Positions 26,443 through 35,178 of a stretch of 64,000 nt of DNA are shown here, piece by piece. How positions within the stretch are numbered: position 1 is the stretch's first letter; each line of letters begins with the position of its first letter. Source of the DNA: Leeuwenhoekiella blandensis MED217 (lineage in GTDB: Bacteria > Bacteroidota > Bacteroidia > Flavobacteriales > Flavobacteriaceae); the NCBI RefSeq assembly GCF_000152985.1, contig NZ_CH672395.1, positions 3,065,195 to 3,129,194 on the forward strand, read 5' to 3'. Under the pieces are notes generated by a model. It had not been told where the DNA came from, did no database searches, and saw only the letters and a program-made list of their open reading frames with translations. Both the position numbers and the translations under genes were made by a program.

Positions 26443-27267
26443 TCAAGGCTTGAAATAAGCATCAAAAAACAGCAAATGATACTTGATCGCATCCCGCCAA
26501 ACATCCCACGTATGACCACCGGGCGTAGTTAAAAATCGGTGCGGAATATTCATATACTCCAGTTTGTTATGAAGTTTTACATTGGCATCATAAAAGAAAT
26601 CTGCCGTCCCGCAACTAATTATGAGTTGTAAGGCATTGGGCGTTAACAATGATGTCATATTGATCACGCTATTGGCTTCCCAACGTTCTTGATGCGCTGC
26701 ATATGTTCCCAAATATTCTGAAATTTCCCAGTTATTTGGAAAGGGTGTAATGTCTACGCCTCCACTCATACTTCCCACAGCGCCAAAAACATCCTGATGT
26801 TTAAAAGCCAGATACAACGCACCGTGACCGCCCATACTCAAGCCGGTAATGGCTCTTCCGGTTCGGTCTTTTATGGTATTGTAGGTCTTGTCTATCCACA
26901 CCACTAATTCTTCAGCTACATAAGTCTCATATTGACTTTCAGGTTTTATCTCGCTGTCAAAATACCAACTGTTATAATTTCCGTCAGGACTCACAAAAAT
27001 CATCTGATACGTGTCTGCCAATTCCAGCAATTGTGGAGCTCGCTTTGGCCACTCGGTATAATTTCCGGAATGGCCGTGGAGCAAATAAACCACAGGATAT
27101 TCTTTTGAGGTATCGTAAGCATCTGGAGTTATAACCATTGCTTTAATGTCTTTATTCATCGCAGCGCTGTGCGTGGTAACCGTTTCTAATTTACCTGCAT
27201 ACGTAAGCGTAGAGATAAGCAAAAACAAAGCTAGAATGACTTCACGTATACTTCTCATACTTTTCAA
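26443..27267 (-). CDS. Esterase D-type alpha/beta hydrolase, secreted
   Basis: This 274-residue PF00756-type (esterase D/feruloyl esterase) hydrolase has a signal peptide (~1-24). VVYLLHGHSGN (59-69) forms the oxyanion region, ITGLSMGGHGALY (near 140-152) contains the GLSMGG nucleophile elbow, and GGHTWDVWRDA (near 250-260) supplies the catalytic His. The length is that of stand-alone CE1-like enzymes. It lies 9 nt downstream of the sulfatase gene and is expected to be co-transcribed with it. It probably removes acyl groups from glycans in the periplasm. S-formylglutathione hydrolase is the alternative family function but is unlikely for a secreted protein. Confidence 0.84.
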   Translation of the reverse strand: MKSMRSIREVILALFLLISTLTYAGKLETVTTHSAAMNKDIKAMVITPDAYDTSKEYPVVYLLHGHSGNYTEWPKRAPQLLELADTYQMIFVSPDGNYNSWYFDSEIKPESQYETYVAEELVVWIDKTYNTIKDRTGRAITGLSMGGHGALYLAFKHQDVFGAVGSMSGGVDITPFPNNWEISEYLGTYAAHQERWEANSVINMTSLLTPNALQLIISCGTADFFYDANVKLHNKLEYMNIPHRFLTTPGGHTWDVWRDAIKYHLLFFDAYFKP

Positions 27268-27276
27268 ATTTTCAAA

Positions 27277-28989
27277 TTAATTCGGGAATACATCTGTTGC
27301 CTTGGCCATAGTATTCCATTCTTCTTGCATCGCTTTTAAACGCTCAGGATATTTTGCTGCGAGATTATTCATTTCTGTACGATCTTCTTTCAGATTATAC
27401 AATTCCCAATCTGCATTACCGTCAAGCTTAACGAGTTTCCAATCGCCCTGACGTAAGGCTGCTGCACCAAAATGCTCCCAAAATAGCGTTTCATTAATCG
27501 GTGCTTCTTCTGTATTTGTAAAAGCCGAAACCATACTTTCTCCCATATACGGGTCGATCGTATTTCCATTGAATTCCTCCGGATAAGTCGCTCCTGAAAG
27601 CTCCAATAAGGTAGGCATAATATCAATAATATGCGCTGCCTGTGATTTCACAATGCCCTGTTCTTTGATTCCTGCCGGCCAGTGTACAATGAAAGGCGAA
27701 GTGATTCCACCTTCATAAACGCGGGCCTTCCAGTATCTAAACGGAGTGTTGGCCACATTTGCCCAAACCGGACCAATACCAGACATCACTGTTTCTGGTC
27801 CCGGAAGATGTTCTTCACTTTTCTTTACAGGATAGTGAATTTCGCGCCCATCACGTGTTTCTGAAGGACGGTCAAAACCAATGCCGTATTGTGAAGGACG
27901 CTCAGAACTTGCCCCATTGTCTGACATAAACATAATTACGGTATTATCAAGTTGGCCGGTTGCTTCCAACTTGTCAATGAGTTTCCCGATGTTTTGATCC
28001 ATTCGATCAATCATTGCGGCGTGAACCGCCATCGCACGGGAATCCCAGTTTTCATTCTCATTTTCTGCCCACTTCAAGTCGGGAAACATAAACTCAGAAA
28101 GTTTGGTTGTGTCTCCTTTAAAAATACCTTTCTCAATAAGTTTTTTATAGCGTTCTTCTCTAATTTTTTGCCAGCCTTCGTCGTAGACCTGCTCATACTT
28201 CTTGATTTCTTCCTCGGGTGCCATTAAGGGCCAATGCGGTGCACAATGGGCCACATAAAGAAAAAAGGGCTTTTCTTCTCTTACAAAATGGTCAACATAA
28301 GCAACGGCAGAATCGCCGATGGCATCAGTATAGTAGAAATCTTTTGGAACCTCTTTTACCGGCTCTGTACCATTTACCAAAGCAAACGGATCAAAATAAT
28401 CTACCACTCCCCAAATGTTTCCGTAGTATTTATCAAAACCACGCGCTGTAGGATAGGTATCTAAATCTGAAAACGTTTCCTTTTCTGTCTGATGATTTAA
28501 CCACTCGAGCTGCTCATTTCCACCCAAATTTTCTGTTGGTGAAACGTGCCACTTCCCCACCATTCCGGTTTGATAGCCGGCAGTTTTTAAAACTTCAGCT
28601 AGGGTTACGGTTTGTTCATCAAGTCGACCTCGATATCCCGGAAGGTTACGATCCATCGTCATCTGACCTATCCCCGCCTGATGCGGATATTGCCCGGTGA
28701 GTAATGCCGCGCGAGAAGGGCAACATCTCGACGTGTTATAAAAGGCATTGAAGCGTAAGCCATTTTCTGCAAGACCATTCAAGGCCGGAGTATCTACTTC
28801 CCCACCGTAACAGCCTAGATCTGAAAAACCTAGATCGTCTGCCATAATTACTACAATATTGGGTTTTTGTGGTGTTTCTAAAGCAGTCTGATTTTCAGAA
28901 GCCGAATCATTTTTACAATTGATGAAGAAAAGTGAAAGTGTAGAAAAAAGACAAATCTTTCTACCTAATGGTTGTATCTGGTGTAACAT
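27277..28989 (-). CDS. Type I sulfatase (formylglycine-dependent), lipoprotein
   Basis: This 570-residue S1-family sulfatase has a lipobox ending at Cys25 (FFINC). Metal-binding ADD is at 50-52. The formylglycine motif CCPSR (89-93) has Cys89 as the residue to be converted, followed by AALLTGQ. MVGKWHVS and FMSDNGAS are the other family signatures. Maturation requires a formylglycine-generating enzyme or anSME, which is not encoded in the window. It is the first gene of a two-gene operon with an esterase. A TAAAACGTTTTA operator sits only 11 nt upstream of its ATG. That placement puts it in the same regulon as the mannosidases and suggests a sulfated alpha-mannoside, or another sulfated marine glycan, as substrate. 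Confidence 0.92.
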   Translation of the reverse strand: MLHQIQPLGRKICLFSTLSLFFINCKNDSASENQTALETPQKPNIVVIMADDLGFSDLGCYGGEVDTPALNGLAENGLRFNAFYNTSRCCPSRAALLTGQYPHQAGIGQMTMDRNLPGYRGRLDEQTVTLAEVLKTAGYQTGMVGKWHVSPTENLGGNEQLEWLNHQTEKETFSDLDTYPTARGFDKYYGNIWGVVDYFDPFALVNGTEPVKEVPKDFYYTDAIGDSAVAYVDHFVREEKPFFLYVAHCAPHWPLMAPEEEIKKYEQVYDEGWQKIREERYKKLIEKGIFKGDTTKLSEFMFPDLKWAENENENWDSRAMAVHAAMIDRMDQNIGKLIDKLEATGQLDNTVIMFMSDNGASSERPSQYGIGFDRPSETRDGREIHYPVKKSEEHLPGPETVMSGIGPVWANVANTPFRYWKARVYEGGITSPFIVHWPAGIKEQGIVKSQAAHIIDIMPTLLELSGATYPEEFNGNTIDPYMGESMVSAFTNTEEAPINETLFWEHFGAAALRQGDWKLVKLDGNADWELYNLKEDRTEMNNLAAKYPERLKAMQEEWNTMAKATDVFPN

Positions 28990-29000
28990 GTTTAAAAAAC

Positions 29001-29012
29001 TAAAACGTTTTA
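29001..29012. promoter_or_regulatory. TAAAACGTTTTA operator upstream of the sulfatase gene
   Basis: This exact 12-bp palindrome lies 11 nt before the sulfatase start. Together with its flanks (AC before, ACTTTTGT after, read on +) about 20 bases are identical to the site at 26338. Its position over the leader suggests repression. Confidence 0.65.
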
Positions 29013-29040
29013 CTTTTGTTGTAAATGTATTCTTTTCAAA

Positions 29041-29079
29041 TCAAAAAATCAGGATTCCCGTTTTAGAAAATCCTGATTT
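29041..29079 (-). terminator. Terminator of the GH2 gene
   Basis: An 11-bp stem AAATCAGGATT/AATCCTGATTT (29046-29056 with 29069-29079) has a 12-nt loop and, on the - strand, a following T6. It ends the GH2 transcript before the sulfatase promoter. Confidence 0.82.
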
Positions 29080-29104
29080 CCAATTTTAAATGTTATGCTG
29101 AAGC

Positions 29105-30913
29105 CTATTCATTAAGCGCATTGATCACTTCGGTATTGATCTTATTAACGCGCTTGACATCTAACTTATCTATATCGCGATCGTAAGTCATTAAACCGTT
29201 AATCTCTCCTTCTACATCGGTAGTTTGTGTGTAGATCGCTCCAGAGAATCCGGCGCTTACAAGTTCTTTCAGCTTTTCTGCATAAGCTACATATTCATCA
29301 GTTACCTCTTTTGAGTTATTGAATTTTACATAACCCCAATTGTTTCCGGTTTTCCAAAGATGTCCTTCCAGTGGAAGTCCGATTCCTCCATACTCTCCTA
29401 TTACATTCACACGATTGGCATCGTACAAATACATATTAGGCGCAGGATAATGGTGTAAATCCAGAATGTCACCGGTCTGGAAGAAATTACCTCCACTAGC
29501 AGAATTTACCAAACGAGAAGGATCATATTCATTGGTCCAATCTGTAATTTCAACAGTCTTGAATTGCCCCCAAGATTCATTAAATGGCACCCAGATCACG
29601 ATACTTGGATATGAATAGAGATAATCCATTATTTCTTTCCACTCTTTACGGTAGATCGCTTCTGATTGCGCGCTGCGCTCAAACTCGTTTCCTTTATGGT
29701 AATCGCGATTTTGCCAGTCGTGCGAATTATCACCGTTAGGCATATCCTGCCAAACTAAAATACCCAAACGATCACAGTGCGTATACCAGCGTGCAGGCTC
29801 CACTTTCACGTGTTTACGTATCATATTATAACCGTATTCTTTGGTTTTTACAATATCGTATTTAAGCGCCTCATCAGTTGGTGCGGTGTATAAACCGTCA
29901 GGCCACCAACCTTGATCAAGCGGACCAAACTGAAAGTAATCCTTATTATTCAGTTGCATACGCATAATGCCTTTATCATCTCTTTTCTTAGAGATCTTAC
30001 GCATTGCGAAATAACCCTCAACCGCATCCTGAGTCTTTCCGTGGTCTAGAAGTGTGATTTTAGTATCGTATAAAAACGGAGATTCTGGCGACCATAATTT
30101 AGCATCCGGAACAGCCATCACAATAGGTTCACCAACGGCTGCCTTAGTGGTTGCAAGGGTTTTATTTCCGTCAAGAATACTAACCTCAACAACATCACCG
30201 TATGTAGTTCCTGCAGCGGCCACTTCAAAAGAGATCGTGCTTTGATCAATATCTGGAGTCGTGTGTACCTCTTCGATATGCTTTTTACTCACAGGCTCTA
30301 ACCAAACCGTTTGCCAAATCCCGGTTACCGGTGTGTACCAGATTCCGTCAGGATTTTTCACTTGCTTTCCTCTGGGTTGAGGACCGTCGCTGGTAGGATC
30401 CTAAACCTTAACGGTGAGCTCTTGTTTTCCGCTCTTTAAAAACGGACTAATATCAAATGAGAATGGCGTAAACCCTCCGGTATGCGAACCTATTTTCACT
30501 CCGTTCAACCAAACTTCGGTTTCCCAATCAACCGCACCAAAATGCAATACTACTTCTTTATTCTTCCAATTTGAAGGAACTGTAAATTCTCGGTTATACC
30601 ATACCTCTTGATCTGCACCCACTTCTTTCATCACGCCAGAAAGACTTGACTCTACCGGAAAGGGTACCAAAATTTCTCCATCAAAACTTTTAGGAGCAGC
30701 AGCTCCTTTTTTCTGAATACTATATTCCCAAAGACCATTTAGGTTTTGCCAAGCATCACGCTCCATAATTGGCCGTGGATATTCTGGCAACACGTTATTG
30801 ACATCAATTTGGGACGCCCATTTGGTTTTGATCTTGTCTCCGGCCGGTTTCCACTGTGCCGTGAGTGTCGATGTAGCAAAAGCCAAAATGGCTAAAACTT
30901 TAATTTTTTTCAT
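29105..30913 (-). pseudogene. GH2 glycoside hydrolase interrupted by an in-frame TAG
   Basis: This GH2 gene spans 603 codons with a single internal amber codon (30401-30403, codon 171). Both sides are in the same frame and the protein sequence continues without a gap: VKV-stop-DPTSDGPQPRGKQVKNPDG. GH2 relatives normally have Trp at this point (VWDPT), so a TGG-to-TAG change is the simplest explanation. Residues 1-20 form a signal peptide. The jelly-roll domain precedes the stop. After it, in full-length numbering, come the acid/base Glu446 (PFNESWG) and the nucleophile Glu507 (IGEYGG), with no other damage. It could be a recent nonsense mutation, a sequencing error, or a readthrough product. 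Reinitiation at the GTG at 30361 would give a protein lacking a signal peptide and the sugar-binding domain. Substrate unknown (beta-galactosidase or beta-glucuronidase type). Confidence 0.85.
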
Positions 30914-30947
30914 CTTAAATACTAGGATTAAAATGGACGTCTCTATA

Positions 30948-30965
30948 AATTACAACGTTGTAATT
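30948..30965. promoter_or_regulatory. 18-bp perfect palindrome in the GH2/HTCS intergenic region
   Basis: AATTACAACGTTGTAATT is a perfect 18-bp palindrome 35 nt upstream of the GH2 ATG and about 200 nt upstream of the regulator gene. It has a CG centre as in LacI-type operators but arms different from TAAAACGTTTTA, so a separate regulator is likely. The rest of this 254-bp gap is AT-rich without other obvious signals. Confidence 0.5.
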
Positions 30966-31167
30966 CTGAAGAACACCATACATTTGTTTTTCAAAGTACG
31001 TTATAGAATCACCTAATTTTATCAGGATTTCGTATCAATTTGGTATTAAATTCATTCAAAATCAGCATATTTTTAAATTTCACGGGTATTGTGAGACGAT
31101 ATGTTGAGATGCTGAACTGTATTATTGTTTTGATAGCTGTATCTTTTAACCCATAAATATTCAGGTT

Positions 31168-34100
31168 TTGAAATACATTATTTATTCGCTTTTTTCACTC
31201 CTATTTTCGACGCAACTGCTCTTAGGTCAGGACTACTATTTTGAACATTACACGGTAGAAAACGGTTTGTCGCACAACACCGTTTTGTCTTCCCTTCAGG
31301 ATTCTAAAGGATTTTTATGGTTTGGGACCAAAGATGGTCTCAATCGCTTTGACGGATATGCCTTCAAACGATTTCAGAATAAACCCAATGATCAAAAGCA
31401 TTTATTAGGAAATTATGTAGAATCGCTTTTAGAGTACGACGGCAATATTTATGCAGGAACAGATAATGGTTTATTTAGATACGATTATAAACTTGAGAAT
31501 TTCACTTTATTAGAGGGAACCGAAGACATCATCATTCAAGACCTGGAGTACGATGGCGACGGTAATATCTGGTACATTGGTAATGGTACGCTTTATAAAT
31601 ACGACACAGCAAACCATAAAACCTCAGACTTTCCTACCAGCAATTATTTTGTTGCGACCAAACTCTTAAAAACTCCTGATGATGGCATTATTGTTTCCAG
31701 CCTTGACGAGTTGTACCGCTATGACCCGACTGACGCGAGTTTTAAACATTTAGGCTTTCATATAGACAACATCGAGCTTTCGGCATTTAACATCAATAAA
31801 TTATTGATGCTTGATGAGCGCACCATATTGATGGGTACGCACAATTTTGGAGTACTGGCTTTTGATTTAAAAACCAAAGAATCACGCCCGTTCCTTCCGG
31901 TTGAAAATCCGTTTTACATTCACGATCTGGTGCTAAAAAACGATGATGAGCTATGGGTTGCTTCAGAATCAGGAATTCATATTTTCAACATCAAAACTAA
32001 AGCTTATACCAATCTCAAAAAAAACATCAGTGACCGTTATGCGCTTTCAGACAATGCAGTCTATACGTTAACTGTAGATAATAATGGTGGCGTTTGGGCG
32101 GGAACCTATTTTGGCGGAATTAATTATTTCGCACCTGCGTATCGCTTCTTTAAAAAATACTTTCCAAAACCCGGTCAAAATGCCATCGTAGGTAATGCGG
32201 TAAGAGAAATTAAAGAGGACCAAAACGGGATGTTGTGGATAGGTACCGAAGATAACGGAATGAGTAAATACAACCCTAAAACAGACCGTTTTACCAACTT
32301 TAAGTCAAAAGAGGATGGCGGTATTTTAACGCATCACAACATACACGCTTTGATGCCTGATGGTGACCGTATTTGGGTAAGCTTTTTTGATAACGGGATT
32401 GATGTTATCGACATTAATACCAATCGCGTACTCAAACATTACCAAGTTGGTAATTTAGGGAAAGAGCGCAATAATTTTGTATTCTCCCTCATCAAGAGCA
32501 GTAGCGGTCGAATTTACGCGGCAACCGTACGGGGTGTAAAATATTATGACCCTAAAACCGATAGCTTTATCCTTTGTGATCAGTTTCCTGAAAATTATCA
32601 TTATACCTCTTTTATAGAAGATCATAATGGCGTGTTATGGGCCGGATCCTATTGGGCTGGCTTGTACTACTACAATCCAAAAACCGGAGAAAAAGGCTAT
32701 TATCAAGAAGAAAATGCACAAGATAAAACCATAAGTCATAATCATATTAACGGAATCTTTGAAGATGATACGCAGCGCCTATGGGTTACTACTGAAAGCG
32801 GACTCAATCTATTTAATCCACAAACCGAAACTTTTGAAACCTTCACCACAAAAGATGGATTTCCCAGTAATGTGTTTTATGCCATCGTCGAAGATGATAA
32901 GGGTAATTTATGGGCAACCACTGCCAATGGACTCACCGCTTTTGACCCGGAACTTAAAGGCATTAAAACCTTTACCAAAGCTCAGGGGCTTTTAGGAAAT
33001 CAATTCAATTACAATAGTATTCATAAAGATGAACAAGGTCGCATTTACGCAGGTAGCGTTAATGGAATGATACGCTTTGATCCTGCCAGTTTTATCCAAG
33101 ATGCTCATAAAGCACCCTTATATTTGACAGGCTTGCAGATCAACAATAAAGAGATCGCTGTGCAAGAAGAAGGTGATATTCTACTTGAGTCTATGGCGAG
33201 TCTTGACAAACTTGTTTTAGGGCCAGAGGACTCCTCGTTTAGTATTGATTTTGCTGCGTTAGATTATACAGCGCCAGAAATGACGCGCTATTGGTACAAA
33301 CTCGATGGCTTGTCTAATGACTGGATCGATCTGGGAAATAACAACACGGTACATTTTACAAAACTGAATCCCGGCAATTACACCTTAAAAGTTAAAGCGC
33401 GTAACAGTAACGGTGTCTGGAGCGAAGAAAGCAAACCACTTGCTATAGAGATCCTGCCTCCTTTTTACCTTACCAATCTTGCTTTTGTGTGTTATGTTGT
33501 TTTTGCGATTTTAGGCATTGTAGCCGTTTTTAGAGTTTACCATTTATACCTCGCCCGTAAAAATAACCGAAGAATCAAGCAAGCCAACGACAAAAAAGAA
33601 AAAGAAGTATACCAGGCTAAAATTGAATTTTTCACCAATATCTCACACGAGATTCGCACACCACTAACGCTTATAAAAAGTCCGTTAGAGAAAATTCTTA
33701 AGTACAAAGATGCTTATCCGGAAATCGCCGATAATCTAAAAATCATGAACAAGAATACCAACCGTATTCTTAACCTGGTGAATCAGCTACTCGATTTTAG
33801 AAAGACCGAAATTGAAAATATGAGCCTCTCTTTTGTAAAGACCGATGTGAGCCAGTTGGTACACAAAACCCAAAGTCGCTTTACCGAAGCAATAGCTGAT
33901 AAGGAAATGCAACTTCATCTTGATCTCGCATCTGACGTTAATGCAATTGTTGATCCTGAGGCTCTGAAAAAAATATTGAGTAACCTGATGAGTAACGCAA
34001 TCAAATATGGTGAAAAGCATATTTATCTTCAACTGGAAAAGACCGAAACAGACTTTAGCATCATTGTAAAAAATGACGGATACTTGATTCCCGAGACGAT

Positions 34101-35130
34101 GAAGCAAAAGATTTTTGAACCTTTTTATCGCTTATCTGAAGGACAAAATCAGGCAGGTACCGGGATTGGTTTGTCTCTGGCACATTCGCTTAGCGAGATG
34201 CACGACGGCAGCCTAAAACTTCAAACAAAGAACGATGGCTTAAATACTTTTGTCGTTACGCTTCCGCTGCATCAAAAGAAACATTTTGAACTCTTCGATC
34301 CTAAATCAGAAACCGAAGAACCTCTTAAAACTCCCGAAAAACCGGTTAAACCTTCCGCAGAAACAAAACCTGTGGTAATTGTAGCAGAAGATAATCAAGA
34401 CCTCCGGGAATTTGTGACCAAAGAACTTCAAGAAACCTATCAGGTTTACGCCGCTCCCAATGGTGAAATAGCTTTACAATTGCTTGAAGAGCATAGTGCG
34501 CATCTGGTAATTAGTGATATTGCAATGCCTGTAAAAGACGGCTTTACCTTGTGCCGTGAAGTAAAGACCAATATAGAAACCAGTCATATCCCTGTGATTC
34601 TACTCACTTCAAAAAATGCGCTTTCGGCTAAAATTGAAGGTCTTGAGTCTGGTGCAGATGCCTATGTAGGCAAACCCTTCTCGGTAGATTTCCTAAAGAA
34701 ACAAGTGGCGAACCTCATCGAGAATCGCAAGCACATTATGCAGCATTATGCGACTTCTCCTCTAGCGCATATGCGCAGTATGGCCAATACCAAAACAGAC
34801 GACGCTTTCATCAAAAAACTAGATGAGACTATTGCCAATAATATGGCCGACTCTAATTTGAATGTTGAAACTCTGGCCGAAATCATGCATATGAGTCGTT
34901 CTACCTTGTATCGCAAAATTGCCGAAATCACTAATTTAAGTCCGAACGAACTCATCAATATCTCCCGCCTTAAAAAGGCCGCAGAACTGCTCAAAACCGA
35001 GAATTACAAGATTTATGAAGTTGCAGAAATCGTAGGTTATAATTCGGCTACGAGTTTTGGTCGTAACTTTCAGAAACAATTTCAAATGACGCCATCAGAA
35101 TATGTTAACAGCAATCAATCTATTCTATAA
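31168..35130 (+). CDS. Hybrid two-component system regulator (HTCS)
   Basis: This 1320-residue one-protein sensor-regulator of the type that controls Bacteroidota PULs starts with a signal peptide (~1-20). The periplasmic sensor consists of two-component propeller repeats (first: GLSHNTVLSSLQDSKGFLWF near 33-52, with repeated LWIGT/LWVTT-like units). A Y_Y_Y domain (~700-770) and a transmembrane helix near 775-795 follow. Then come the histidine kinase (FFTNISHEIRTP with His827), the ATPase domain (GTGIGLSLAHS), a receiver domain (VISDIAMP with Asp1117; GADAYVGKPF) and a C-terminal AraC-type HTH (about 1230-1315). The start is TTG; an in-frame TAA at 31147 and no ATG before it leave no better choice. 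It lies divergent to GH2 and ends at a shared terminator. Confidence 0.95.
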   Translation: MKYIIYSLFSLLFSTQLLLGQDYYFEHYTVENGLSHNTVLSSLQDSKGFLWFGTKDGLNRFDGYAFKRFQNKPNDQKHLLGNYVESLLEYDGNIYAGTDNGLFRYDYKLENFTLLEGTEDIIIQDLEYDGDGNIWYIGNGTLYKYDTANHKTSDFPTSNYFVATKLLKTPDDGIIVSSLDELYRYDPTDASFKHLGFHIDNIELSAFNINKLLMLDERTILMGTHNFGVLAFDLKTKESRPFLPVENPFYIHDLVLKNDDELWVASESGIHIFNIKTKAYTNLKKNISDRYALSDNAVYTLTVDNNGGVWAGTYFGGINYFAPAYRFFKKYFPKPGQNAIVGNAVREIKEDQNGMLWIGTEDNGMSKYNPKTDRFTNFKSKEDGGILTHHNIHALMPDGDRIWVSFFDNGIDVIDINTNRVLKHYQVGNLGKERNNFVFSLIKSSSGRIYAATVRGVKYYDPKTDSFILCDQFPENYHYTSFIEDHNGVLWAGSYWAGLYYYNPKTGEKGYYQEENAQDKTISHNHINGIFEDDTQRLWVTTESGLNLFNPQTETFETFTTKDGFPSNVFYAIVEDDKGNLWATTANGLTAFDPELKGIKTFTKAQGLLGNQFNYNSIHKDEQGRIYAGSVNGMIRFDPASFIQDAHKAPLYLTGLQINNKEIAVQEEGDILLESMASLDKLVLGPEDSSFSIDFAALDYTAPEMTRYWYKLDGLSNDWIDLGNNNTVHFTKLNPGNYTLKVKARNSNGVWSEESKPLAIEILPPFYLTNLAFVCYVVFAILGIVAVFRVYHLYLARKNNRRIKQANDKKEKEVYQAKIEFFTNISHEIRTPLTLIKSPLEKILKYKDAYPEIADNLKIMNKNTNRILNLVNQLLDFRKTEIENMSLSFVKTDVSQLVHKTQSRFTEAIADKEMQLHLDLASDVNAIVDPEALKKILSNLMSNAIKYGEKHIYLQLEKTETDFSIIVKNDGYLIPETMKQKIFEPFYRLSEGQNQAGTGIGLSLAHSLSEMHDGSLKLQTKNDGLNTFVVTLPLHQKKHFELFDPKSETEEPLKTPEKPVKPSAETKPVVIVAEDNQDLREFVTKELQETYQVYAAPNGEIALQLLEEHSAHLVISDIAMPVKDGFTLCREVKTNIETSHIPVILLTSKNALSAKIEGLESGADAYVGKPFSVDFLKKQVANLIENRKHIMQHYATSPLAHMRSMANTKTDDAFIKKLDETIANNMADSNLNVETLAEIMHMSRSTLYRKIAEITNLSPNELINISRLKKAAELLKTENYKIYEVAEIVGYNSATSFGRNFQKQFQMTPSEYVNSNQSIL

Positions 35131-35132
35131 AA

Positions 35133-35160
35133 AAAGCCCGGAAATCCGGGCTTTGTAAAT
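35133..35160. terminator. Bidirectional terminator between HTCS and the RG esterase operon
   Basis: A 10-bp GC-rich stem AAAGCCCGGA/TCCGGGCTTT (35133-35142 with 35145-35154), flanked by A and T runs, lies between the stops of two convergent genes. Confidence 0.85.
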
Positions 35161-35178
35161 GCTTTTGAGGCTTAATAA

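Noticed and set aside
28471-28478. AAACGTTT core resembling the TAAAACGTTTTA operator
   Set aside because: It lies inside the sulfatase coding region, lacks the outer TA bases and is explained by codons, so it was not counted as a site.
30362-30400. Treating the GH2 region as two separate genes
   Set aside because: The 13 codons between the amber codon and the downstream GTG are in frame and match the GH2 family sequence, so one interrupted gene explains it better.
31108-31125. GATGCTGAACTGTATT as a further GntR-type box before HTCS
   Set aside because: Only 11 of 18 positions agree, the ACAGGAT core is broken and there is no -7 element at the fixed spacing.
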